Assembly: GCA_964446865.1 (NCBI GenBank) | Contig: CAYURD010000103.1 | Span: forward strand, 1 to 13,640 | Direction of reading: 5' to 3' | DNA: 13,640 bases | Source of the DNA: Glaciecola sp964446865 | GTDB taxonomy: Bacteria > Pseudomonadota > Gammaproteobacteria > Enterobacterales > Alteromonadaceae | Shown here: positions 1 to 6,354 of the stretch, piece by piece | Layout of the letters: the number at the start of each line of letters is the position of its first letter | Numbering within the stretch: the stretch's first letter is position 1 | Position numbers and translations under genes: made by a program | The notes under the pieces: model-generated | Databases searched by the model: none | What the model was told of the DNA's origin: nothing | Seen by the model: the letters and a program-made list of their open reading frames with translations, nothing else

Positions 1-130
1 CGGGAATGACGGTATAGATCACCGCCTGCGCGGGAATGACGATATAGATCACCGCCTGCGCGGGAATGACGATATAGATCACCGCATGCGCGGAATGAAG
101 GTGTACATTCACGCCTTCGTTGCAATGACG
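1..130. repeat. 30-bp tandem array of an inverted-repeat element terminus, entering from the left edge
   Basis: Units at 1-30, 31-60 and 61-90 are almost identical; they differ only at position 12 versus 42/72 and at one base near 86. Each period consists of a 26-bp sequence (for example 16-41, AGATCACCGC...GAATGACG) plus a 4-bp spacer (GTAT or ATAT). The 26-mer matches the right terminus of the element at 2934-2959 at about 21 of 26 positions. A shortened copy follows from 91, and a diverged core lies at 112-130 (CGCCTTCGTTGCAATGACG), directly beside the tdh stop codon. The array probably continues left of the window. Similarity falls towards tdh, as expected if the edge copies are the oldest. 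Short inverted repeats inside the units could form hairpins at the 3' end of the kbl-tdh transcript, for example TTCGT/ACGAA at 116-120/128-132, but no T-run follows, so terminator function is uncertain. Confidence 0.85.
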
Positions 131-138
131 AAACGGCT

Positions 139-1167
139 TTATGCGGTCCAATCAAGGATCACCTTTCCTGACTGTCCTGAATTCATGATGTCAAAACCTG
201 ATTGAAAGTCATCTATTGGCATCGTGTGCGTTATAATAGGATCAAGATTTAAACCGCTTTGCAGCAGGCTAACCATTTTATACCAAGTTTCAAACATTTC
301 TCGGCCATAAATACCTTTTATTGTGAGGCCTTTAAATATTACTTGGTTCCAATCTATCGATACGTTTTGAGGTGGTATTCCTAACATCGCAACTTTGCCG
401 CCGTGATTCATTTTAGCTAACATATCACTAAAGGCTGCCGGTACACCCGACATTTCGAGGCCAACATCAAAGCCTTCTGTCATACCTAAGTCTTTCATCA
501 CATCTCCAAGCGATTCATTTGCGACATTGACTGTACGCGTAGCACCCATTTGTTTGGCTAAGTCTAATCGGTAGTCGTTAATGTCGGTAATAACGACATA
601 CCTTGCGCCAACATGCTTGGCAACTGCTGCCGCCATTATTCCAATAGGGCCTGCGCCGGTAATTAGTACATCTTCTCCTACTAAATCGAAAGACAATGCG
701 GTATGGACAGCGTTACCAAAAGGGTCAAACACGGCGGCTAAATCATCGCTGATATTATTGGGTATTTTAAAGGCATTAAAGGCCGGGATGACTAAATATT
801 CAGCAAATGACCCTTGGCGGTTAACGCCTACGCCAATGGTATTGCGGCATAGATGGATGCGCCCAGCTCTGCAGTTTCGGCAATGGCCACAGGTAATGTG
901 CCCTTCTCCTGACACACGGTCGCCAAGGGCAAAGCCTTTCACTTCGCTACCCATATTAACCACTTCACCCACGTATTCATGACCCACAATCATAGGGACA
1001 GGAATAGTGTTTTGTGACCATTCATCCCAGTTGTAAATATGCATATCGGTGCCGCAAATGGCGGTTTTTCTGATTTTTATCATCAGATCATTAGGGCCGA
1101 ATTCGGGCATGGGGTTATCGACTAACCAAATCCCTTTTTCAGACTTTGTTTTTGCCAAAGATTTCAT
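139..1167 (-). CDS. tdh: L-threonine 3-dehydrogenase
   Basis: Cytoplasmic zinc- and NAD-dependent enzyme that oxidises L-threonine to 2-amino-3-ketobutyrate, the substrate of Kbl encoded just upstream. At 342 residues it is the size of the E. coli enzyme (341). It has the medium-chain dehydrogenase layout. The catalytic zinc site shows Cys38 (AICGTDMH) and His63-Glu64 (GHEY). The structural zinc lobe has Cys93, Cys96, Cys99 and Cys107. The Rossmann fold carries the nucleotide-binding motif GAGPIG at about 171-176. The C-terminal segment IKGIYGREMFETWYKM (283-298) is typical of Tdh rather than of general alcohol or sorbitol dehydrogenases. The ATG lies 3 bp after the kbl stop, so the two genes are co-transcribed and probably translationally coupled. 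The gene looks intact. The stop lies 8 bp from the 30-bp repeat array. Confidence 0.97.
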   Translation of the reverse strand: MKSLAKTKSEKGIWLVDNPMPEFGPNDLMIKIRKTAICGTDMHIYNWDEWSQNTIPVPMIVGHEYVGEVVNMGSEVKGFALGDRVSGEGHITCGHCRNCRAGRIHLCRNTIGVGVNRQGSFAEYLVIPAFNAFKIPNNISDDLAAVFDPFGNAVHTALSFDLVGEDVLITGAGPIGIMAAAVAKHVGARYVVITDINDYRLDLAKQMGATRTVNVANESLGDVMKDLGMTEGFDVGLEMSGVPAAFSDMLAKMNHGGKVAMLGIPPQNVSIDWNQVIFKGLTIKGIYGREMFETWYKMVSLLQSGLNLDPIITHTMPIDDFQSGFDIMNSGQSGKVILDWTA

Positions 1168-1170
1168 TCA

Positions 1171-2403
1171 CTAGGCCTCGTTTGTACTAGCTTGAGTAGC
1201 GCTTGGGCTGCCAATAACGCCAAGCTCTTGGCCAACTTCAATAAACGCATCAACCGCTCGGTCAATTTGCTCGATGCTATGCGCAGCCGACATTTGTGTG
1301 CGAATACGAGCCTGTCCTTTAGGGACAACAGGAAATGAAAAGCCAACAACGTATATGTTTCGCTCAAGCATTTTTTCGGCCATTACACTGGCCAGTTTCG
1401 CATCGCCTAACATCACCGGGATAATAGGATGATCTTTGCCCGACAGCGTAAAACCAGCGCTTTGCATGCGACTGCGGAAATGTTTAGCATTTTCGCGTAG
1501 TTTATTACGCAAATCAGCGCCTTGCTCCATCATTTCAAACACTTTCAGTGAGGCGGCGACAATTGGCGGTGCGACTGAATTAGAGAACAAATAAGGACGT
1601 GAACGCTGGCGCAACCATTCAATGACTTGTTTTTTACCTGAGGTAAAGCCGCCCGATGCGCCGCCTAGCGCTTTACCTAAAGTACCGGTAATAATATCGA
1701 CTCGGCCCATGACCTCACAATATTCATGGCTGCCTTTGCCATCTTCGCCAACAAAACCAGTCGCGTGGCAGTCGTCCACCATCACCATGGCATCGTATTT
1801 TTCGGCTAAGTCACAAACGCCTTTTAGATTCGCAATCACGCCATCCATCGAGAATACGCCGTCGGTCGCAATCAATTTGAAACGCGCACCATCTTGCGTG
1901 GCGTGTTGTAACTGCGCTTCAAGCGCGGCCATGTCGTTACTTTGATAGCGATAACGCTTACACTTAGATAATCTTACGCCATCAATAATACTAGCGTGGT
2001 TTAGCGAATCAGAAATAATAGCGTCTTCAGCGCTTAAAATAGTTTCAAACAACCCTCCATTCGCGTCAAAACACGAAGGATACAAAATAGTATCTTCCAT
2101 GCCTAAAAAGTCGCTTATTTTTGTTTCAAGCTGTTTATGAATATCTTGTGTACCGCAAATAAATCGCACGCTGGCTACACCAAAACCATGGGTATCTAAG
2201 CCGTTTTTTGCGGCGCTAATTAGACTATCATGATTAGCTAAACCCAAATAATTATTAGCACAAAAATTAAGGACTTCTTGACCGCTTTCAATATTAATAT
2301 TTGAAAATTGTTGAGAGGTAATAACACGTTCGTTTTTATATAAACCTTGCGCTTTCGTATCATCGATTTGTTGTTGTAAATGCTCAATAAATGCTGCTGA
2401 CAT
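1171..2403 (-). CDS. kbl: 2-amino-3-ketobutyrate CoA ligase (glycine C-acetyltransferase)
   Basis: PLP-dependent alpha-oxoamine synthase that cleaves 2-amino-3-ketobutyrate with CoA to glycine and acetyl-CoA, completing the threonine dehydrogenase pathway. I place the start at the ATG at 2403. This gives 410 residues, preceded by a GGAG 6 nt upstream, and the N-terminus (MSAAFIEHL) aligns without a gap to the E. coli form. With this start the PLP-binding lysine in GTLGKALGGASGG is Lys244, the number used for E. coli Kbl, and the VDDCHATG motif places Asp210 and His213 as expected. An in-frame GTG at 2490 would add 29 residues not seen in the family, so I rejected it. The C-terminus has about 12 residues beyond the E. 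coli end (SPSATQASTNEA), of unclear importance. First gene of the kbl-tdh operon. Confidence 0.97.
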   Translation of the reverse strand: MSAAFIEHLQQQIDDTKAQGLYKNERVITSQQFSNINIESGQEVLNFCANNYLGLANHDSLISAAKNGLDTHGFGVASVRFICGTQDIHKQLETKISDFLGMEDTILYPSCFDANGGLFETILSAEDAIISDSLNHASIIDGVRLSKCKRYRYQSNDMAALEAQLQHATQDGARFKLIATDGVFSMDGVIANLKGVCDLAEKYDAMVMVDDCHATGFVGEDGKGSHEYCEVMGRVDIITGTLGKALGGASGGFTSGKKQVIEWLRQRSRPYLFSNSVAPPIVAASLKVFEMMEQGADLRNKLRENAKHFRSRMQSAGFTLSGKDHPIIPVMLGDAKLASVMAEKMLERNIYVVGFSFPVVPKGQARIRTQMSAAHSIEQIDRAVDAFIEVGQELGVIGSPSATQASTNEA

Positions 2404-2463
2404 GGCCTGCTCCGCTATTTTGCTACCAGCATGCTGTTGGTAATCTCTCAACCAGCCGCTGTG

Positions 2464-2498
2464 ATCATCTATATGCGGATACCTGCGCACAAGATGAC
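2464..2498 (-). promoter_or_regulatory. possible hairpin in the long kbl leader
   Basis: On the minus strand GTCATCT (2498-2492) pairs with AGATGAT (2470-2464), and inside it TGCG (2489-2486) pairs with CGCA (2477-2474) around an 8-nt loop. A second small stem, GGTCA/TGACC, lies at 2518-2530. Both fall between the predicted promoter and the kbl start. I recognise no known riboswitch class. The structures may be chance; they are recorded because the leader is about 230 nt long. Confidence 0.22.
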
Positions 2499-2641
2499 TA
2501 TTGTTAATCTATTTAACGGTCATCCTGACCCAATTGCTCTAATTTTTCGCACGTGATTGTAAACGAGACGATGTAGGACATAATCTCTTTTATTGCGTTT
2601 TTTATGGTTAAATGCGCGATTGTTTTTGTGTTTATGGGTTG

Positions 2642-2671
2642 AGTATAGAAGAGACTTGCGCTCAATGGCAA
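2642..2671 (-). promoter_or_regulatory. predicted sigma-70 promoter of kbl-tdh
   Basis: Reading the minus strand, TTGCCA (2671-2666, 5 of 6 to TTGACA) and TATACT (2647-2642, 5 of 6 to TATAAT) are separated by 18 bp. Transcription would begin near 2635, giving a leader of about 230 nt before the kbl ATG. The rest of the stretch 2404-2803 holds no other gene I can support. Confidence 0.45.
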
Positions 2672-2803
2672 ACTTGACGCAATCTTAGTGTAATTCTGGG
2701 TTAATTTTTGAGCTTTTTGATTAATATATATGCGGTTTAGAGATTAATACGGATTGTTGAAGGTTTTTGCCTTCCTTAACACTGATAGTTAAAGCAAAAA
2801 TTT

Positions 2804-2864
2804 CGTCATCCCCGAGAAGGCGCACGTCATTCCCGCGAAGGCGCACGTCATTCCCGCGAAGGCG
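2804..2864. repeat. 21-bp tandem repeats at the left end of the MITE-like element
   Basis: Three copies begin at 2804, 2825 and 2846. The unit CGTCATTCCCGCGAAGGCG plus CA is 21 bp. The second copy is a perfect unit, the first differs at two positions, and the third is the element's own left terminus, which continues into GGGGACC instead of CA. The unit is therefore the 19 outermost bases of the terminal inverted repeat plus a 2-bp spacer, repeated outward. Because 21 is a multiple of three, spurious open frames run through it on both strands. Confidence 0.85.
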
Positions 2865-2959
2865 GGGACCTCCTTGGAACCAATCGATATTTGATAAGCA
2901 CATGTTTTATATTGTTTTTCGTAAACATCAACCAGATCCCCGCATTCGCGAGGATGACG
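2846..2959. mobile_element. 114-bp MITE-like inverted-repeat element
   Basis: The left end (2846-2871) and the reverse complement of the right end (2934-2959) match at 22 of 26 positions, forming imperfect terminal inverted repeats that begin CGTCAT. Each end also contains its own smaller inverted repeat of the type ATYCYC-N8-GGGGAY, so it can fold alone as a hairpin. The 62-bp interior is AT-rich and non-coding. The terminus resembles the abundant CGTCATTCCCGCG...GGCGGGAAT dispersed repeats of many proteobacteria and the neisserial dRS3 pattern (ATTCCC-N8-GGGAAT). That likeness is from memory, and no common origin is claimed. I see no clear target-site duplication, and tandem growth of both ends would hide one. 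It lies between the GT9 gene and the kbl promoter. A transposase, if one ever moved it, would be elsewhere. Confidence 0.7.
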
Positions 2960-3201
2960 AGGAAGACTTAAGCGAACAGCATTGCGCATTCGCGAGGATG
3001 ACGAGGAAGACTTAAGCGAACAGCATTGCGCATTCGCGANNNNNNNNNNNNNNNNNNNNNNNNNNNNNNNNNNNNNNNNNNNNNNNNNNNNNNNNNNNNN
3101 NNNNNNNNNNNNNNNNNNNNNNNNNNNNNNNNNNNNNNNCGCATTCGCGAGGATGACGAGGAAGACTTAAGCGAACAGCATTGCGCATTCGCGAGGATGA
3201 C
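2941..3201. repeat. 44-bp tandem array growing from the right end of the MITE-like element
   Basis: Complete identical 44-bp units lie at 2941-2984, 2985-3028 and 3140-3183. Partial units lie at 3029-3039 (cut by the N run) and 3184-3201 (the final 18 bases). Each unit is the 19-bp outer tip of the element's right terminus (CGCATTCGCGAGGATGACG) plus 25 bp of neighbouring sequence. GCGAA/TTCGC pairs across each junction (for example 2972-2976 with 2989-2993) could form hairpins. The copies show no differences, which points to recent or ongoing expansion. There are no variable spacers, so it is not a CRISPR array. It ends 19 bp from the GT9 stop codon; a further small inverted repeat GACC-CCTT-GGTC lies at 3205-3216. 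Confidence 0.9.
3040..3139. other. assembly gap (100 N) inside the 44-bp array
   Basis: Exactly 100 N, the usual placeholder for a gap of unknown length. If the array continued unbroken, the missing length would have to be 44n minus 11 (33, 77, 121, 165 and so on). One hundred does not fit, so the gap size is not real and the copy number is unknown. Confidence 0.97.
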
Positions 3202-3220
3202 TCTGACCCCTTGGTCGGTC

Positions 3221-4255
3221 TTAACTATGATGAAGTATTTTTTGCACTAATGACTTCACCTCTTGCACGCTAATTTCGGTCATTAGGTCTTTTCCTTTTA
3301 CACGCGTTCCCCAGGGCAACTGTTGCCATGTTTTGCCATGTTGCCTTTGCACGGCCTGTTCATAAGCAGAAGCGGTGGTGTGTAATGACAGATATGGTCC
3401 CGTGCGACGCGGGTTACTGTGTGCATATAAGCCTAAAACAGGTGTTCCTTGTGTGGTCGCCATATGTGCAGGCCCGGTGTCGGGAGCAATTACTAGTTGT
3501 GCGCCTTTAAGCACTGCAAGCATTTGTTTTAAGGTTGTTTTACCAACTAAATTATAGTGTATATTGTTTGTATGCTGAGTAATCGCATTAGCGGTATCTT
3601 TATCTAAAGCACCCGGTCCACCGCATAGTACGACCTCTAAATTTTGAGCAACAAGATAATCGGCTATTTGCGCATAGCGCTCGGGCAACCAGTTACGCTC
3701 TGCCTTTGACGCTGTAGGACTAATTACTGCATAGCGTGTATTGCCTAATGTTTGCGTAACAAACGTATGGTCATCTTCGCTAATCGGGATTTGCCATTGG
3801 GGTTTGTCGAGTGCGGGCACGCCCAGCGCTTCTGCAAATCCCATAAAACCTTCAAGCACGTGAGCATGTTTGCGCGGCGCAATACGTTCGTTAATAAAAA
3901 GTGAGTGGCCTTCTTTTGAGCGTTTATAGTCAAAACCAATGCGTCTTTTTGCCTTTATAACTCGCGACAGCAAGCCTGCACGCAGAGCAACCTGCATCAC
4001 AAACAAGGCATCAAATACTCTTCCCTTTAGCGCATCTTTTACTGCTTGCTTTGCTTGTTTGCCAGCGCTTTTGTCATAAATCACAAACTCAACATTGGGC
4101 AAATCTTTTAACAATTGATATTCAATTTTACCAATCACCCAAGTGATTTTTATATCGGGTTTATGTTTAGTAATCGCATTAACCATAGCGGCGGCATGGC
4201 AAACATCACCAATTGCCGATAATCGTATAATGCAAAGCTCAAAAGAAGTTGACAT
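3221..4255 (-). CDS. GT9-family LPS heptosyltransferase (WaaC/WaaF-like)
   Basis: Probable ADP-heptose:LPS heptosyltransferase acting on the inner core at the cytoplasmic face of the inner membrane. The 344-residue protein has the GT-B two-domain layout of family GT9. The N-terminal nucleophile-side motif RLSAIGDVCHA (11-21) places Asp17 where WaaC has its catalytic aspartate. The C-terminal domain has SPTASKAERNWLPERYA (179-195) and the strongly conserved APDTGPAHMA (257-266), which binds the nucleotide sugar. The SAIGDV form is closer to WaaC (heptosyltransferase I) than to WaaF, but the protein is somewhat longer than E. coli WaaC and the acceptor cannot be read from sequence, so I give no symbol. 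The start is ATG with a weak AGG 5 nt upstream. It is probably co-transcribed with the GT4 gene 97 bp upstream. The nearby Kdo kinase fits an LPS core role. Confidence 0.85.
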   Translation of the reverse strand: MSTSFELCIIRLSAIGDVCHAAAMVNAITKHKPDIKITWVIGKIEYQLLKDLPNVEFVIYDKSAGKQAKQAVKDALKGRVFDALFVMQVALRAGLLSRVIKAKRRIGFDYKRSKEGHSLFINERIAPRKHAHVLEGFMGFAEALGVPALDKPQWQIPISEDDHTFVTQTLGNTRYAVISPTASKAERNWLPERYAQIADYLVAQNLEVVLCGGPGALDKDTANAITQHTNNIHYNLVGKTTLKQMLAVLKGAQLVIAPDTGPAHMATTQGTPVLGLYAHSNPRRTGPYLSLHTTASAYEQAVQRQHGKTWQQLPWGTRVKGKDLMTEISVQEVKSLVQKILHHS

Positions 4256-4264
4256 AGTGACCTA

Positions 4265-4312
4265 TTAAAATATTGCGTCTAAGAAAGATAATCCGCTTTT
4301 AAAAAACGCCAT
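4265..4312 (-). CDS. possible 15-residue leader ORF before the heptosyltransferase gene
   Basis: An ATG at 4312 preceded by TAGG four bases upstream opens a short frame (MAFFKSGLSFLDAIF) that stops 9 nt before the GT9 start codon. The spacing would allow translational coupling. So short a frame can easily arise by chance, and I know no matching peptide. The rest of the 4256-4352 gap shows no clear promoter. An AAAAGC/GCTTTT inverted repeat near 4320-4347 is the only other structure. Confidence 0.15.
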   Translation of the reverse strand: MAFFKSGLSFLDAIF

Positions 4313-4352
4313 GTTACCTAAAAGCCCTTGAAATAAAAGTGCTTTTCTTTTT

Positions 4353-5450
4353 TTAGTGACATAAAGCTAAATATTGCTGAGCCACCTTATCAACACTAAT
4401 TTTTTCTAAAATAGGGGACGTTGGCGCAATGGGTAAATCTTCAAGTGCGCTATTTATGGCGCCAGCTAATAAGTCGCTTTGCCCCACGGGCACCAGATAT
4501 TGCGCTAAGTGTTCAACTAAAATTTCACTCGGACCATGCGGGCAATTAGTCGACACCACGGGCGTCCCGCACAACAACGCTTCGATTAACACTAATGATA
4601 AACCCTCGTGATCAGAGCTTAGCACGACTAAATCAGCCCGGCTCATCCAGCTATATGGATTGTCGCTAAAACCTGGCGTAATTACACGCTCACTCACACC
4701 GTATTTTTTAGCCAGCTTTTTTAGCTTTTTAGCGTTTCGGCTTAAACAAACAAGTTTGTATTCAGGATTCACTTTTTGTAGGGCTTTAAATAATACGTCG
4801 TGTCGTTTTGCTTTAGCTGCACGTCCAATATGCAAGATGAATTTTGTAGATCCTACTTGTCCAAAATCGTCTGGCTCATCAAACGATAATTTATGTATGT
4901 CTTGAACATTAAAAGGATTATAAATACATTTTACTGAAGCAGGCGTAAACAATGTTGATTCTCGTAACTCTTTTGCAACGCCTTGTGAAACCGCAAGCAA
5001 GTGCTTACCATCGAGTCTTTTGATAATGTTTTTTAAATAGAAATACTTACTAGGCCCCATAAACATTTCACGTTTAAGTTCTTGATTAAACGAGTTGTGC
5101 ACAACGTAATATGGGTTAGATAAATCGCAAGTACTCGCCACTCGATAACTTTCTTGCAAATTGACTAAAGTTAAATCAAAAGCGCCGTCTCGATCTTCTA
5201 TGGCTTTATATTGTGTTCTAAAACTGGTGGAGAGTTCTTGTAGATTAAACCAACTACGCAGCGATTTATTGCGGTGAGCAAAAGGATAAACAACCGTAAG
5301 GCCCTCAGGCGGCTGGTAAGTCTTGGTAGGCTTGAGTGAAAAAAGCACGACTTGATGGCCTAAGGCAATAAAATGCTCGCTAAGGGTTAGCATTACTTTT
5401 TCGGCGCCACCACCGGTTAATGAATTGATAATGATCGCAATTCGGCGCAT
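4353..5450 (-). CDS. GT4-family glycosyltransferase
   Basis: Retaining GT-B glycosyltransferase of family GT4, 365 residues, probably adding a sugar to the LPS core or another surface glycan on the cytoplasmic side. The N-terminus shows the glycine-rich acceptor-side motif TGGGAEKVM (12-20). The C-terminal Rossmann domain begins near 203 (FILHIGR), with basic residues at Lys215/Arg216 suited to the sugar-nucleotide phosphates. The family signature is at 282-290 (Glu282-x7-Glu290 in HEGLSLVLIE), followed by CGTPVVSTNCPHGPSEIL. This last segment is common in GT4 enzymes related to PglJ-type transferases, but donor and acceptor cannot be assigned. There is no signal peptide or membrane span. The ATG start at 5450 lacks a strong Shine-Dalgarno. 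It heads the minus-strand unit with GT9 and is divergent from kdkA. Confidence 0.85.
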   Translation of the reverse strand: MRRIAIIINSLTGGGAEKVMLTLSEHFIALGHQVVLFSLKPTKTYQPPEGLTVVYPFAHRNKSLRSWFNLQELSTSFRTQYKAIEDRDGAFDLTLVNLQESYRVASTCDLSNPYYVVHNSFNQELKREMFMGPSKYFYLKNIIKRLDGKHLLAVSQGVAKELRESTLFTPASVKCIYNPFNVQDIHKLSFDEPDDFGQVGSTKFILHIGRAAKAKRHDVLFKALQKVNPEYKLVCLSRNAKKLKKLAKKYGVSERVITPGFSDNPYSWMSRADLVVLSSDHEGLSLVLIEALLCGTPVVSTNCPHGPSEILVEHLAQYLVPVGQSDLLAGAINSALEDLPIAPTSPILEKISVDKVAQQYLALCH

Positions 5451-5474
5451 TCAGTCGTATCTCTCTAGTTACAC

Positions 5475-5503
5475 TGGTTAAACAATAGGCTACAGAGTAT
5501 AAT
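5475..5503 (+). promoter_or_regulatory. predicted kdkA promoter overlapping a divergent -10
   Basis: A perfect TATAAT at 5498-5503 lies 17 bp after a weak -35 (TGGTTA, 5475-5480), giving a short leader of roughly 20-25 nt for kdkA. On the other strand TATACT (5501-5496) overlaps the same bases and could serve the GT4 gene, although I find no good -35 for it. The 82-bp divergent gap therefore probably holds back-to-back promoters sharing one AT core. Confidence 0.45.
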
Positions 5504-5532
5504 ACACGCCATAAAGTTCAGATAAAATCCTT

Positions 5533-6279
5533 ATGAGCATATATCAACAAACAATCGATACCAGCACCTTATTGCTCACTCAAGCAGGGCGAGACTTGGG
5601 TGTGGGTTTACATGATTTTGATCCAATTTCATTAAACAAACGAGAATTGGTGATTGCTCAAAAGCAAGGTCGTGGCCAAGTGTTCTTTTTCACACTAGCC
5701 AAAGCTAACAACGAACAGAGCTTTGCGCTGCGTCATTATTGTCGGGGCGGCTTAATGGCTAAGCTTTCTTATGATAAATTTTTATATACTAGCGTGCCAG
5801 AAACGCGATGTTATGAAGAGCTCGCTATCTTAGAGTATTTGACCCAACATCATGTGAATGTGCCAAAACCCATCGCTGCAAAAATAACACGCCGCGGCAT
5901 ATTCTATACCTCAGACTTAATCACCGAAGTAGTGCCCGAGACCAAAGAGCTGCATGAACTAATAGCAACCAAACCCTTATCAACCGAAGATTGGGAGAAA
6001 ATTGGCCAACAAATCAGGCTCATGCACAACGCCCTTGTTTGTCATGATGACATCAATGTTAAAAACATATTATTACAAGAACACGAAGGTGATTCTCGTG
6101 TGTTTTTGATAGATTTTGATAAATGCACAATTAAATCAGAAGGTGAGAAAGGCTGGCAACAAAAGAATGTAGAGAGATTAAAGCGTTCTATCACCAAACA
6201 ACAAAAGCTGCATCACGAATATTATTGCTCTGAGCAGAATTGGGACGCGCTTATGTTTGGTTATCAAAAAGCAACTTAA
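5533..6279 (+). CDS. kdkA: 3-deoxy-D-manno-octulosonic acid (Kdo) kinase
   Basis: ATP-dependent kinase that phosphorylates Kdo of the LPS inner core, of the KdkA/WaaP protein-kinase-like family; it acts at the inner membrane on Kdo-lipid A. It has 248 residues, the usual family size. Visible motifs are a GRGQVFFF segment (46-53) in the N-lobe, LRHYCRGG (66-73), the catalytic loop HDDINVKNILL (171-181) with Asp173 and Asn175, and the metal-binding DFD (195-197) in FLIDFDKC. The family usually reads HADLN at the catalytic loop; here the second residue is Asp, a mild variation. The ATG start has no strong Shine-Dalgarno. In the characterised Haemophilus-type system KdkA goes with a single phosphorylated Kdo. 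Whether this organism has a mono-functional Kdo transferase cannot be judged, because waaA is not in the window. Confidence 0.92.
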   Translation: MSIYQQTIDTSTLLLTQAGRDLGVGLHDFDPISLNKRELVIAQKQGRGQVFFFTLAKANNEQSFALRHYCRGGLMAKLSYDKFLYTSVPETRCYEELAILEYLTQHHVNVPKPIAAKITRRGIFYTSDLITEVVPETKELHELIATKPLSTEDWEKIGQQIRLMHNALVCHDDINVKNILLQEHEGDSRVFLIDFDKCTIKSEGEKGWQQKNVERLKRSITKQQKLHHEYYCSEQNWDALMFGYQKAT

Positions 6280-6306
6280 GCGCAATCTTTTACGCTAACA
6301 CAACTG

Positions 6307-6344
6307 AGCTAATTCTCACCGCATAAAGTGAGCTTATTATAGCT
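6307..6344. terminator. possible bidirectional terminator between convergent kdkA and wzi-like genes
   Basis: AGCTA (6307-6311) pairs with TAGCT (6340-6344), and inside it CTCAC (6315-6319) pairs with GTGAG (6328-6332) around an 8-nt loop, with an unpaired internal region. There is no clean U-tract on either strand, so it is a weak candidate. Its position between two convergent genes is suggestive. Confidence 0.3.
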
Positions 6345-6354
6345 TTAGTAATGT

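Noticed and set aside
581..982. 133-codon plus-strand frame inside tdh (and similar antisense frames inside kbl, the GT genes, mutM and the ABC genes)
   Set aside because: These are shadows of well-identified genes, with no independent ribosome sites or recognisable domains.
2404..2490. 29-residue N-terminal extension of Kbl from a GTG at 2490
   Set aside because: The ATG at 2403 has a good Shine-Dalgarno, aligns with the E. coli N-terminus without a gap and sets the PLP lysine at 244. The extension also overlaps a predicted leader hairpin.
2941..3201. CRISPR array
   Set aside because: The units are identical end to end with no variable spacers between shorter repeats, the period is 44 bp throughout, and no cas genes are near.
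3140..3201. Phage or integron attachment site, suggested by the inverted-repeat arrays
   Set aside because: No integrase, recombinase or tRNA gene is nearby, and the repeat is explained as amplification of the element terminus.
2721..3250. Open reading frames of 60-82 codons on both strands through the repeats
   Set aside because: They are made of the 21-bp and 44-bp repeat units or run through the N gap, have no ribosome sites and give repetitive Arg/Asp/Glu-rich or Phe/Ala-rich translations. They are by-products of the repeats.
4320..4352. Rho-independent terminator between the GT4 and GT9 genes
   Set aside because: The AAAAGC/GCTTTT pairing is weak, and the T-run lies on the plus strand, opposite to the direction of both genes.
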